Shown piece by piece: positions 17,489-26,073 of a stretch of DNA of 64,000 bases (positions within the stretch are counted from its first letter, which is position 1; every line of letters begins with the position of its first letter). The notes below the pieces were generated by a model. It worked only from the letters and a program-made list of their open reading frames with translations. It was not told where the DNA came from and did not search any database. The DNA is from Alphaproteobacteria bacterium (GTDB taxonomy: Bacteria; Pseudomonadota; Alphaproteobacteria; Thalassobaculales; Thalassobaculaceae). The position numbers and the translations under genes were made by a program. Where the stretch lies: contig JANSYS010000003.1 of assembly GCA_024742275.1 (NCBI GenBank), positions 299,182-363,181 of the forward strand. Reading direction: 5' to 3'.

Positions 17489-19396
17489 ATGGCCCCACCG
17501 CTTCCGCCGAAGGTTCGTGCGGCCCTGGAACGGGCGCTCGATTCCGGCGATCCCTCGGGTGCCCGCCGGTTTCATGACATCCTGATCAAGGCCCAGGCCT
17601 TGCCCGCTGCGGCACTGTTCCGCCTGGCAATGCTGGAAGCGCGGACCGGCGGCTTCGCTTCGGCCGACAGATTGCTGGCCGTCGCCGGTAAGCGGGCGCC
17701 CGGAGATCCGCAGGTGCGGGTCAATCATGCACAGGTGCGCCTTGCGCTCGACGATCCCGACGGAGCCTGGACGCTGCTTTCGCCGTTGCCGGTTCCCGTC
17801 CGCGCCAACCCCGCCGTCGCCCGGCTGATCGGCGAGGCCGCACTCCGCTGCAACCGACCGGAGGAAGCGGTGACGGCCTATCGGGGCCTTGTCGATTCTG
17901 GAGCGGCCGATCCTGGCGTGAGGGTGAATCTGGGCACGGCGCTTCGGCGATTAGGCCGATATGAGGAGGCGGCGGCCGAGCTTTCCCTGGCGGTCGAGCA
18001 GGGCGCCGGTCGCGAGGCGCTGGTCGGTCTCGCCGGGCTGCATGTCCAGCTCGATCAGCACGACCGGGCGATCGAGCTGCTGCGCGACCGGCTCCGCCGC
18101 AGCCCAGAGGACCCTGTGCTGCTCAGACAGTTGGCGGTCAGTCACCGGATGGCCGGCAACGGTGCAGCCGCAAGGCGGGCGGCCCGTCGTGCGGCTCTCG
18201 CGGCTCCTGACGATCCGTCCGCTTTGACCCTTCTGGGCGAACTGGCGGAGAACGCCGCCGATCTCGACCCCGCCGATGTTTGGGCCCGGCGGGCGCTTAC
18301 GGCCGGGCCGGGGACTCTTGGCGCCGGTCTCGTTCGTGCCGCGGTCGCTCGGCGACGCGGTGATCCTGACCGCGCCCTGTCGTTGGTCGAGCCCTGGCTG
18401 GAACGGGCGCCGGCCGCGTCCCGCCATCTGGTTTTGTTCGAGCGTGCCCGGTGTTTCGAGGCCGCGCGGCGGACCGAGGCGGCGATCCAGGCTTTCGCCG
18501 AAGCGAATGCCCAGCAGATGGCCAGTGCTCTGCCGCGCCGCGATCCGTCCCGGGCGTTCGCCCAGCTTCGGGCGGTGTCCGCGCTCCATACCGCACCGCC
18601 TCTACCGGGTCGTGGTGCCGAAGGGGCGGATCTTCTGTTCGTCGTCGGCTTCCCACGGTCGGGCACGACACTGCTCGACCAAGTGCTCGATGCCCATCCG
18701 GCGATCGAGGTGATCGAGGAACGGCCTCTGGTCGCCGCGATGATCGCCGATCTGACGACGTCGGGCCGGCGCTACCCTGAAGACCTCGATTCGCTTACAG
18801 CGACGGAAATTCTTGCTCTTGAAGAGCACTACCGGAGAAGACTCTCCCGTCATACCCGCCGGACCGGCATGCGGTTCACCGTCGACAAGATGCCGCTGAA
18901 CATGGTGCATGTCGCGCTGATCCGCCGGGTCTTCCCCGGAGCCCGCTTCATCCTGGCGCTGCGCCACCCGTGCGACGTTGTCCTGTCCTGCTTCATGCAG
19001 GATTTCGGGTTGAATGATTGGATGGCGGCGCTCACCACGCCGGATATGGCGGCGGACCTCTACAGCGCTGCGTTCGCCGCCTGGGAAAGCTACGTCGCGG
19101 CGGTGCCGACGCCGGCGCTCATGGTCCGCTACGAGGATGTGGTGGCGGATTTGGAGCGCGAGGCGCGGCGGATCACGGCGTTTCTCGACCTGCCTTTCGA
19201 TCCCGCCATGCTGACTTTTCATGAGCACGCCAGAACGCGGGAGACCCTGTCCACGCCCAGCGCGTCCCAGGTCACCCAGCCGATCTACCGCACGGCGCTG
19301 GCCCGCTGGCGTCGCTATGATAGCGTGATGATGCCGATCGCCGCGCGGCTGTCGGCGGAAATCGAGCGATACGGGTACGCGGAGGAACGGACATGA
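17489..19396 (+). CDS. TPR-sulfotransferase fusion protein
   Basis: This 635-residue protein has about 370 N-terminal residues of tetratricopeptide-like helical repeats, followed by a sulfotransferase domain. The PAPS loop is F-P-R-S-G-T-T-L at 388-395 and the 3'-phosphate region R-H-P-C-D-V-V-L-S is near residue 494. The architecture matches bacterial TPR-sulfotransferases related to tyrosylprotein sulfotransferases, where the TPR part binds a protein substrate. The start at 17489 is 4 bp after the previous stop; an in-frame start at 17426 would overlap. The stop overlaps the yggS ATG. Together with the upstream oxygenase and sulfotransferase it suggests a protein or glycan modification cassette. 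Confidence 0.88.
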   Translation: MAPPLPPKVRAALERALDSGDPSGARRFHDILIKAQALPAAALFRLAMLEARTGGFASADRLLAVAGKRAPGDPQVRVNHAQVRLALDDPDGAWTLLSPLPVPVRANPAVARLIGEAALRCNRPEEAVTAYRGLVDSGAADPGVRVNLGTALRRLGRYEEAAAELSLAVEQGAGREALVGLAGLHVQLDQHDRAIELLRDRLRRSPEDPVLLRQLAVSHRMAGNGAAARRAARRAALAAPDDPSALTLLGELAENAADLDPADVWARRALTAGPGTLGAGLVRAAVARRRGDPDRALSLVEPWLERAPAASRHLVLFERARCFEAARRTEAAIQAFAEANAQQMASALPRRDPSRAFAQLRAVSALHTAPPLPGRGAEGADLLFVVGFPRSGTTLLDQVLDAHPAIEVIEERPLVAAMIADLTTSGRRYPEDLDSLTATEILALEEHYRRRLSRHTRRTGMRFTVDKMPLNMVHVALIRRVFPGARFILALRHPCDVVLSCFMQDFGLNDWMAALTTPDMAADLYSAAFAAWESYVAAVPTPALMVRYEDVVADLEREARRITAFLDLPFDPAMLTFHEHARTRETLSTPSASQVTQPIYRTALARWRRYDSVMMPIAARLSAEIERYGYAEERT

Positions 19397-20139
19397 GTGC
19401 GGCACCGGACGACACTGGAGATAACGCTGTCGCGACGGACGCGACGACGGCGGTCGATCCGCATCTGGTCCGTCAGATCGGCGACAACCTCGAGTCCGTC
19501 CGCCGGTCGATCGCCAAGGCGGCGGCGGCGGCCGAGCGGAGCCCCGAGACGGTTACGCTGGTCGCGGTCGGCAAGGTTCAGCCTCTGGAGCGCGTCGAAG
19601 CGGCCTTGCTCGCCGGCCAACGGGTGTTCGGCGAGAACCGCGTGCAGGAGGCGAAGGGCAAGTGGCCGGATTTCCGGGTCCGCTATCCCGGTGTCGAACT
19701 GCATCTGATCGGACCGCTGCAGACCAACAAGGTGCGCGAGGCCGTGGAGCTCTTCGATGTCATCCAGACCGTGGATCGCCCGAAGCTCGCCCGGGAACTC
19801 GCCAAGGAGATGGAGAAGCAGGGCAAGCGTCTCGACTGCTACATTCAGGTGAATACCGGGGAAGAGGAACAGAAGGCCGGTATCGCGCCGGACGAGGCGG
19901 ATGCCTTCATCGCCGAATGCCGGGATGGGTTGGGTCTCGCCGTGGTCGGCCTGATGTGCATTCCGCCGGTAGAGGACAACCCCGCACTGCATTTCGCCAT
20001 GTTGCGCGAGATCGCCAAGCGCAACGGCATCGCCAACCTGTCCATGGGCATGAGCGGCGACTACGACACGGCCGTGGAACTGGGCGCGACCCATGTTCGG
20101 GTGGGGACCGCGATCTTCGGAGCGCGGGACTACGGCTGA
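19393..20139 (+). CDS. YggS family pyridoxal phosphate homeostasis protein
   Basis: The 248-residue protein belongs to the YggS/PROSC family, PLP-binding proteins without known catalytic activity that buffer free PLP. The lysine that holds PLP is Lys61 in V-A-V-G-K-V-Q-P (V-S-K-x is more usual). F-G-E-N-R-V-Q-E follows at 79-86, with L-H-L-I-G-P-L-Q-T-N-K and the C-terminal R-V-G-T-A-I-F-G also present. The first 24 residues are an unconserved extension. ATGA overlap with the TPR-sulfotransferase stop puts it in the same transcript, probably by chance of operon growth rather than function. Confidence 0.92.
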   Translation: MSAAPDDTGDNAVATDATTAVDPHLVRQIGDNLESVRRSIAKAAAAAERSPETVTLVAVGKVQPLERVEAALLAGQRVFGENRVQEAKGKWPDFRVRYPGVELHLIGPLQTNKVREAVELFDVIQTVDRPKLARELAKEMEKQGKRLDCYIQVNTGEEEQKAGIAPDEADAFIAECRDGLGLAVVGLMCIPPVEDNPALHFAMLREIAKRNGIANLSMGMSGDYDTAVELGATHVRVGTAIFGARDYG

Positions 20140-20169
20140 GCGTCCGGCGTTTCGGCGTCCGGCGTCTCG
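20140..20169. repeat. 15-bp tandem duplication
   Basis: GCGTCCGGCGTTTCG is followed directly by GCGTCCGGCGTCTCG, two copies with one mismatch. They fill the gap between the convergent ends of yggS and the next gene. Confidence 0.5.
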
Positions 20170-20186
20170 GCCGGGCCGGAGCATGC

Positions 20187-20972
20187 TCAGGATCGTTCGG
20201 TGGTCTTCAGAGTCTCGTAGCGGTCGAGAGCGCGCATCATCCAATGGGCGACATCGGTGTTGCCGTCGCTCGCCAGCTTGAGGGGCGACGGCGTCTCCGG
20301 CCGTGCCGGTAGTGCCACGGATTGCGCGTCAACCACCTGCCCGTCGCGCTTCGCGTCGGATGGCGTGCGGGACGCGGTCTCGAGCGGGTCCGCTTCGGCC
20401 ATCACCGGTCCCTTGGGGGGTACCTGATCCGCGGTCCGCACGGCACTGGCACGCTGAATGAAGGCGTCGAGACGGCTGGCGGCGCTGCCCGAGAAAGCCT
20501 GGGCCGCCGCAGCATTATGCGGCTCGGCGGCGGCGAAGCGGGCGACAGATTCTGGAGGCGGCGCCAGATCCAGGGACATCGGCGCCGCGGCCAGGGCGGT
20601 CGTGGTCTCGTCCGGGACCGTGGCCGGCGTGTCGTCCCGAGCCATGGCCAGCGCCGTTGCGCCGATGTCGTTGCCGGTTTCGCGTTCGGTGATGGTGTTG
20701 GCCAACGCGCCGATGAGTCCGGCCGGGCCGCCCCAAAGCGCGCCGCCGGCCATGCGGGCCGATTCGGAGATTGTATCGCCTGTCAGCTCACGATACAGGG
20801 TACCGATGACGGGGATATGCTGCAGCGGATTGATGATGTCGATGAAGTCGGCGAAGCCGAGGGACTCCTGGGTGCCGCCGGTATCCGGACCCGACGGATC
20901 CGCCTCGCCGCTCGGCCCGGTATTGGACCACCAGCTCGGGTTCGTCTGGGCCGTTGCTTGCGTCACAGTCAT
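20187..20972 (-). CDS. conserved alphaproteobacterial protein of unknown function
   Basis: I recognise a conserved block but no function. The 261-residue protein has a Ser/Trp-rich N-terminus, then a conserved hydrophobic region at 39-110 containing F-I-D-I-I-N-P-L-Q-H-I-P-V-I-G-T and G-G-A-L-W-G-G-P-A-G-L-I-G. This resembles a region found in many alphaproteobacterial hypothetical proteins. Residues 120-220 are Ala/Pro-rich and disordered, and a charged helix ends the protein. The glycine-rich hydrophobic stretch could associate with membrane but is not a clear transmembrane helix. The ATG at 20972 has GGAGG upstream, which decides against the longer frame to 21032. It converges on yggS and stands alone. 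Confidence 0.7.
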   Translation of the reverse strand: MTVTQATAQTNPSWWSNTGPSGEADPSGPDTGGTQESLGFADFIDIINPLQHIPVIGTLYRELTGDTISESARMAGGALWGGPAGLIGALANTITERETGNDIGATALAMARDDTPATVPDETTTALAAAPMSLDLAPPPESVARFAAAEPHNAAAAQAFSGSAASRLDAFIQRASAVRTADQVPPKGPVMAEADPLETASRTPSDAKRDGQVVDAQSVALPARPETPSPLKLASDGNTDVAHWMMRALDRYETLKTTERS

Positions 20973-21164
20973 CGCATACTCCTCCGTCACCCGAAGGTAA
21001 GCAATCCGCGTGCCACGGGAAGACTGCGACAAGAGCCTTGAAATTCAATATGTTGGCCCGGAGAACTCGCTGCGGAAGTTGCCGGGTGTCTCTGACGCGC
21101 CCGACCCGGCGGCAGAGACTGCCGGGCGGACGGAATCTTTCGACCCCCGCCGACCGATCGGCCT

Positions 21165-22364
21165 TCAGATCATATGGCCCGACCGTGCGGCCTTGGTCGC
21201 CAGGTACCGTTCGTTGTGACGGTTGGACTCGAAGACGTGCGGCACCCTTTCCGTCACCTCCACGCCGCAGGCGGCGAGCTGGTCGATCTTCGAGGGGTTA
21301 TTGGTCATCAGCCGGACGCGAGCGACGCCGAGCTGGCGGAGCATCTCCGCCGCCGGGAAATAGACTCGCTCGTCGTCGTCGAAGCCCAGGGAGATGTTCG
21401 CATCGACGGTGTCGGCTCCGAGATCCTGCAGCGAGTACGCCCGGAGCTTGTTGATCAGGCCGATATCCCGTCCCTCCTGGGCTAGATACAGCAGGATGCC
21501 GCCGCCGGCGGCGGCAATCTCCCGGATGGCGCCGCGGAGCTGATCGCCGCAGTCGCAGCGCAGGCTACCCAGCAGGTCGCCGGTCAGGCAGGCGGAATGG
21601 ATGCGGATCAGCACCGGCTCCGCATCCGGTTTCGGCTCTCCGATCCGGATCGCCACATGCTCCGTTCCGCCGTCCATTGGACGGAAGGCGATCAGCTCGC
21701 AGAGTTCAGCATCCGCCAGCGGCACCTTTGCCGCCGCCGCCTGGATTAGCCGGTGGGCGCTGGTCTCGGCATAGCGGTCGATCTCGCCGGCCTCGACGAT
21801 CAGCAGGGCGCGCTCGCGGGCCCAGGCGGTCATCGTGGCGGCGGAAATGCCGTGCGCGGAGGCCACGAGCGCGCTCGGCAGGAGACGGGCGAGCTTGACT
21901 AGGCGGACCGCGGCGGCGGCCGGCGTGTCCTCCCGTTCGGGCAGTGTGGTCAGGCCCGCCGGGATCGCCGCAGCGCGGGTCGGATCCGACAGGTCCAGCA
22001 CCGCCTCGACGTCCAGCGATCCGGCCAGGGCCACGGAAACCGCCGGCGCGTCGGTGCCGGAGCCGAGCAGCGCCGCCCGATTGCGGGTCAGGACGAGACG
22101 CGGTTCCGAGCCGGCGATCGCCGACATTTGGCCCATGAGCTGCCGGGTCGCCATCTCGCTGCCGGCGACCACCGCAAGCCGATCGAGGTCGCGACCGGCG
22201 CGTATCGCGATCAAACCGCCGCGCCGCAGTTCCGCGATGGCGCGGTCGACGGCAAGCTGACCGGTGGCGCGCATCATGGGACGGGCGGCGGAAACTGGGC
22301 TCGGAACGGGAGCGCCATCGGGCGCCGCTCCGGCGGGGTCGCGGTGATCTGGCATGGCGGGCAT
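21165..22364 (-). CDS. ribA: GTP cyclohydrolase II with degenerate RibB-like N-terminal domain
   Basis: The C-terminal half is GTP cyclohydrolase II, the first step of riboflavin synthesis from GTP. The zinc cysteines in H-S-A-C-L-T-G-D and R-C-D-C-G are present. So are Q-E-G-R-D-I-G-L, which carries the catalytic Arg/Asp region, and the C-terminal T-N-N-P-S-K. The N-terminal 190 residues resemble dihydroxybutanone-phosphate synthase but lack its E-x-x-R metal and substrate motifs, as is common in alphaproteobacterial RibA proteins. The start is uncertain: ATG 22364 gives 399 residues, ATG 22355 or 22277 are alternatives, and a TTG at 22433 is possible. It is divergent from the hydrolase at 22471. 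Confidence 0.88.
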   Translation of the reverse strand: MPAMPDHRDPAGAAPDGAPVPSPVSAARPMMRATGQLAVDRAIAELRRGGLIAIRAGRDLDRLAVVAGSEMATRQLMGQMSAIAGSEPRLVLTRNRAALLGSGTDAPAVSVALAGSLDVEAVLDLSDPTRAAAIPAGLTTLPEREDTPAAAAVRLVKLARLLPSALVASAHGISAATMTAWARERALLIVEAGEIDRYAETSAHRLIQAAAAKVPLADAELCELIAFRPMDGGTEHVAIRIGEPKPDAEPVLIRIHSACLTGDLLGSLRCDCGDQLRGAIREIAAAGGGILLYLAQEGRDIGLINKLRAYSLQDLGADTVDANISLGFDDDERVYFPAAEMLRQLGVARVRLMTNNPSKIDQLAACGVEVTERVPHVFESNRHNERYLATKAARSGHMI

Positions 22365-22470
22365 ATTGATCGCCGCGGGCCGCAGGTCAAGGCGATTGGA
22401 TGTCGCGACGACCTCGGCCGTTGGATGGTACAAGGCCCCATCGATCGACGGGCGAGAACGGGAGGCTGGA

Positions 22471-23337
22471 ATGACGGTGTTTGGGTCCTATGACCAGGAA
22501 GGGCTCGACGCCCAGTACAACAACCAGGCGAAGGTGCCTGACGTGGCGTCGACCGCCCAGCGCTGGATGGCCCGGGGCGAGGAGGCGCGCAGCCAGCTTT
22601 CCTGCGACCTCGATCTCGCCTACGGCCCGCATGACCGGCACAGGGTCGACGTTTTTCCGGCCGCCCGGCCGGATGCGCCGATCCTCGCCTTCATTCACGG
22701 CGGCTACTGGCACTCCCGAGACAAGGCCCTGGTGCATTTCCTCGCCCCGACCTTTGTGGCCGCCGACGTCACCTTCGTCTCGGTCGAGTACCGGCTATGC
22801 CCGGAGGTCACGGTGGCCGACGTCGTGGCCGACGTGACCGCCGCCATCGAGTGGATCCATGGCAACCCGGATCGCGTTGGCGGTCGGGTGGACCGCCTGC
22901 ATGTTGCCGGTCACTCGGCCGGCGGGCACCTTACCGCGATGCTCTGCGGACCAACTGGACGGCCGGACATTGTGAAGGGCGGCTGCTCGGTATCGGGCCT
23001 GCACGATCTGGAGCCGATCCGTCTGTGCTATCTGAACCAGCATCTGAATCTGAAGGCCGAGGACGTGCCGGGTCTGAGCCCGATCGCCATCGCCCGCGGG
23101 CTGGAGAAGGGGGCGACCCGGCTGCCGCCGCTGATCGCCACGGTCGGCATGGACGAAGGCCCGGAATATTTGCGGCAGCGCGACGAACTTGTCGCGTCTC
23201 TGCGCGCTACCGGCCAGCCGGCCCTCTCGGTCGACGTACCGGGGGGCAACCATTTCACCGCACTGGAAGCCTTCGGCGATCCGCATCATGCGCTCTGCCA
23301 GGCGATGCTGCGGCAGATCCTGGCCCCGGCCTTCTGA
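22471..23337 (+). CDS. alpha/beta hydrolase, arylformamidase-like
   Basis: The 288-residue product is an alpha/beta hydrolase with the oxyanion-hole motif H-G-G-Y-W at 76-80, which is characteristic of arylformamidases (kynurenine formamidase of the eukaryotic type) and related esterases. The nucleophile is Ser149 in G-H-S-A-G, and a C-terminal G-G-N-H-F supplies the histidine. No kynurenine pathway genes are next to it, so formamidase activity is only a suggestion. The ATG at 22471 has GGGAGG upstream. A DUF427 gene follows after 42 bp on the same strand. Confidence 0.82.
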   Translation: MTVFGSYDQEGLDAQYNNQAKVPDVASTAQRWMARGEEARSQLSCDLDLAYGPHDRHRVDVFPAARPDAPILAFIHGGYWHSRDKALVHFLAPTFVAADVTFVSVEYRLCPEVTVADVVADVTAAIEWIHGNPDRVGGRVDRLHVAGHSAGGHLTAMLCGPTGRPDIVKGGCSVSGLHDLEPIRLCYLNQHLNLKAEDVPGLSPIAIARGLEKGATRLPPLIATVGMDEGPEYLRQRDELVASLRATGQPALSVDVPGGNHFTALEAFGDPHHALCQAMLRQILAPAF

Positions 23338-23379
23338 GGCATCCCATCCTCCAATCGACGGGCAGCTCACGGAGTTCTG

Positions 23380-23682
23380 ATGCCGACGGCAACCTTCAAT
23401 GGCGTAGTCATCGCCGAGGCCGATGAGGTCATCACGATCGAGAGCGTGGCGTATTTCCCGCCGGAAAGCGTGCGGCTCGATTGCCTGGAAGAGACCGGAA
23501 CCCGAACCGGCTGCCCCTGGCGCGGGGTCGCCACCTACTACACGGTCCGGGCCGGGGACCGGGAGGAGCGGGATGCCGCCTGGCGGTACCTCGAACCGAA
23601 ACGCAAGGCCCGCCGGATCGCCGGTTGGGTCGCGTTCTGGAAAGGCGTCGAGGTCGACGGGGTGGAGGACGGGTTGCTCTGA
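23380..23682 (+). CDS. DUF427 domain-containing protein
   Basis: A complete 100-residue DUF427 protein, a small beta-rich family of unknown activity. Conserved features include the Y-F-P family motif near residue 27, C-P-W-R-G near 46-50, a Y-Y-T-V strand, and the C-terminal A-F-W-K-G. The ATG at 23380 is preceded by CGGAG. It lies downstream of the hydrolase, probably in the same transcript. Confidence 0.85.
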   Translation: MPTATFNGVVIAEADEVITIESVAYFPPESVRLDCLEETGTRTGCPWRGVATYYTVRAGDREERDAAWRYLEPKRKARRIAGWVAFWKGVEVDGVEDGLL

Positions 23683-23759
23683 CCGCTCCGCCGCGCGCAC
23701 CAGGTCGAAATGAGGTAACCTGTTGCCGCCCCAAGGCATTGAAGGCGCGGTACAACCGG

Positions 23760-24461
23760 ATGGAAACGACGATGACGACGGGACGCAAGGTTCTTCTGGT
23801 GGATGACGACGAGGCGTTGCGCGGCACGCTGGCGGAGCAACTTCAGCTTCACGAGGAGTTCGATACCAGCGAAGCCGGCACCGGGGCTGAAGGTTTGGAG
23901 GCGGTCAAGGCCGGCACCTACGACTTGATTCTCCTGGATGTCGGTCTGCCGGACATGGATGGCCGCGATCTCTGCCGCCTGATGCGGAAGGCCGGGGTGA
24001 AGTCCCCGGTGATCATGCTGACCGCCCAAGACAGCGACGCCGACACGATCCTGGGGCTCGACGCCGGGGCCAACGACTACGTGACCAAGCCGTTCAAGGT
24101 CGCCGTGCTGCTCGCGCGCATGCGCGCCCAGCTCAGACAGCACGAGCAGAGCGACGACGCGGTCTTTTCAATCGGCCCCTACGCCTTCAAGCCGGCGGCC
24201 AAGCTGATGGTCGACGAGGCCAAGAACCGCAAGATCCGCCTGACCGAGAAGGAAACGGCGATCCTGAAGTATCTCTACCGGGCCGGCGATCGGACGGTGA
24301 AGCGGGAGACCCTGTTGAACGAGGTCTGGGGCTATAATGCCGGGGTGACCACCCACACCCTTGAGACCCATGTCTACCGTCTGCGCCAGAAGATCGAGCC
24401 GGACCCCTCGCGGGCGGAGATCCTCGTGACGGATACCGGCGGCTACCGGCTCGTGCCGTAG
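23760..24461 (+). CDS. OmpR/PhoB-type response regulator (orphan)
   Basis: A 233-residue two-component response regulator. The receiver domain (about 10-123) has the acidic pocket D-D-D at 15-17, phospho-acceptor Asp60 in L-L-D-V-G, Thr88 and Lys110. A winged-helix DNA-binding domain follows (about 140-233) with the family end Y-R-L-V-P. No histidine kinase lies beside it, so its sensor is elsewhere. An internal ATG at 23772 (M-T-T-G-R-K) is an alternative start. It converges on the MFS gene with 80 bp between and no evident terminator. Confidence 0.92.
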   Translation: METTMTTGRKVLLVDDDEALRGTLAEQLQLHEEFDTSEAGTGAEGLEAVKAGTYDLILLDVGLPDMDGRDLCRLMRKAGVKSPVIMLTAQDSDADTILGLDAGANDYVTKPFKVAVLLARMRAQLRQHEQSDDAVFSIGPYAFKPAAKLMVDEAKNRKIRLTEKETAILKYLYRAGDRTVKRETLLNEVWGYNAGVTTHTLETHVYRLRQKIEPDPSRAEILVTDTGGYRLVP

Positions 24462-24541
24462 GGCTCGAAGTGTCCCAAGACCCCGTCGGCCTGTGGCGGT
24501 CGATGCCCAATCGATAGCCGGCCGGGTGGCAGGAAGCGAAA

Positions 24542-25774
24542 TCAGTCGGGCCGGTACCGGCCCATCCGCGCGAGCCCCAGGCCCAGAAGCAGGGCGCCGA
24601 GCGCGCAGAGGGTCGTCAGGAACGCGAAGACCCAGGTGACGTCGCTCCAGACCTGCATGACCAGCAGGATCTGCGGCAGCAGGATCGGACCGATCAGGAC
24701 GCCGAGGTTGCGCCCGGTCATCAGCACCGCGAAGGCGCTCGGTCCCGCCCGCGACGAGCCGAGGATAGTGCTCGGCAGCGCGAACAGGCAGACCGGCGTC
24801 ACCCCGATCCCGAGTCCGTAGGCGACCAGCGACGCGATCCCCGTCGTCAGTGTGGTGGTGTACGGGATGGCCCACCATACCGCCGCCTGGAGAACGATCG
24901 ATGCCACGAACATCGGCGCCAGCGGAGCACCGCGGCGGATTGCGACGGATGTCAGCAGGCCGACGACGATCAGGATGACGACCGGGACAGAGTATCCGAC
25001 CGTCGCCCAGTCCTCGGACAAGCCATGCGCCTCCACCAGGAACTGCGGAAGCCAGGTCATGTAGGCGAAATACTGGGTCGACCACAGGGTGAAGATCAGC
25101 GCCGCCAACGCCAGCGCCCAACGCTCATCGCCGCTCAAGGGAGCGTGGCTTTCTCCCGCGGGCCGACGCAGGTCGAGATCGGCGGACCCGCGCAGCCGGA
25201 TGCTGATCATCCAGACGGCGAGCAGCGCCGTCGCCGCCCCGGTGACGATCCAGGACAGCCGCCAGCCGCCCCAGGCGGCGCCGTCTGACAACTGGCCCAG
25301 TGGAACAAGTAGGTTGGCGGAGATCTGGCCCATCGGAATCCAGATCGCCGACAGGGCGATGGCCAGGGGTAGATGGCGCGGTCCGGCGCTGCGGTTGGTG
25401 TAGACCGGACCGGCGATCGCGAAGACGGCGAAGGCGAGTCCTTCCAGGCCGCGTGCCGTCAGCATCACGGTCGCGCTCTCCGGCTGCAGCAGCGCGAGGA
25501 CGTTCCCGCCGATCGCGGTGGCGAAGGCCGCCAGAAGGATCGGCAGGGTGCCCAGCCGCTGAAGCAGCGTGCCGAGGCCGAAAGACACGAAGAGCCCGAC
25601 CACGGCGTAGATCGACATGAACGCGCCGGCCATCACCTTCGGATAGGCGTACTCGGCCAACAGCGCCGGCAGCAGCGGCGGCAGCTTGAATTGCTGGAAG
25701 GCGGCGAGCGTCGCCAGCAGGAAGCCGAACAGGATACCGGTCCAGTTGGTCTGTTTATCGTCGTTCGGGGCCAT
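24542..25774 (-). CDS. major facilitator superfamily transporter
   Basis: The 410-residue protein shows about 12 hydrophobic segments in two halves, as in MFS permeases. Gly/Pro-rich helices start with G-I-L-F-G-F-L-L-A near residue 12. The general look (conserved F-x-A-x-x-x-Y in helix 2 and G-x-L-x-Q-R-L-G loop) resembles cyanate/nitrate-type or CynX-like carriers, but the substrate cannot be read from the sequence. The ATG at 25774 is chosen as the natural N-terminus; the open frame extends to 25993 through unconserved sequence. It is divergent from the metallo-hydrolase. Confidence 0.85.
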   Translation of the reverse strand: MAPNDDKQTNWTGILFGFLLATLAAFQQFKLPPLLPALLAEYAYPKVMAGAFMSIYAVVGLFVSFGLGTLLQRLGTLPILLAAFATAIGGNVLALLQPESATVMLTARGLEGLAFAVFAIAGPVYTNRSAGPRHLPLAIALSAIWIPMGQISANLLVPLGQLSDGAAWGGWRLSWIVTGAATALLAVWMISIRLRGSADLDLRRPAGESHAPLSGDERWALALAALIFTLWSTQYFAYMTWLPQFLVEAHGLSEDWATVGYSVPVVILIVVGLLTSVAIRRGAPLAPMFVASIVLQAAVWWAIPYTTTLTTGIASLVAYGLGIGVTPVCLFALPSTILGSSRAGPSAFAVLMTGRNLGVLIGPILLPQILLVMQVWSDVTWVFAFLTTLCALGALLLGLGLARMGRYRPD

Positions 25775-26073
25775 GTGCCGGCGGATATCCGTTGCTGGGT
25801 TTGGCGGCCCGGTGCGGTGGCCGGATTTGCGCGGGTGATGCCGCGGAGCGAGAGGGTCTGTCCGGATGCCGGAACCGCGCGGCCTCGGCGGCCGCCCAAT
25901 GTGGGACATCGCCGATCCGGCGACAACCGCGTAAGTGCGGGTGTTCGCATCCGCGTTCTTCCGGCACCATGTCTGTGCTATGGGGTTTTGCACCGTGGCG
26001 GAGACGGGCGGGTATTGAAGCGGTGGACGAGCCGGACGCGCGGGACGGGAGAGGTCGGTTGGCGGATGACGCG

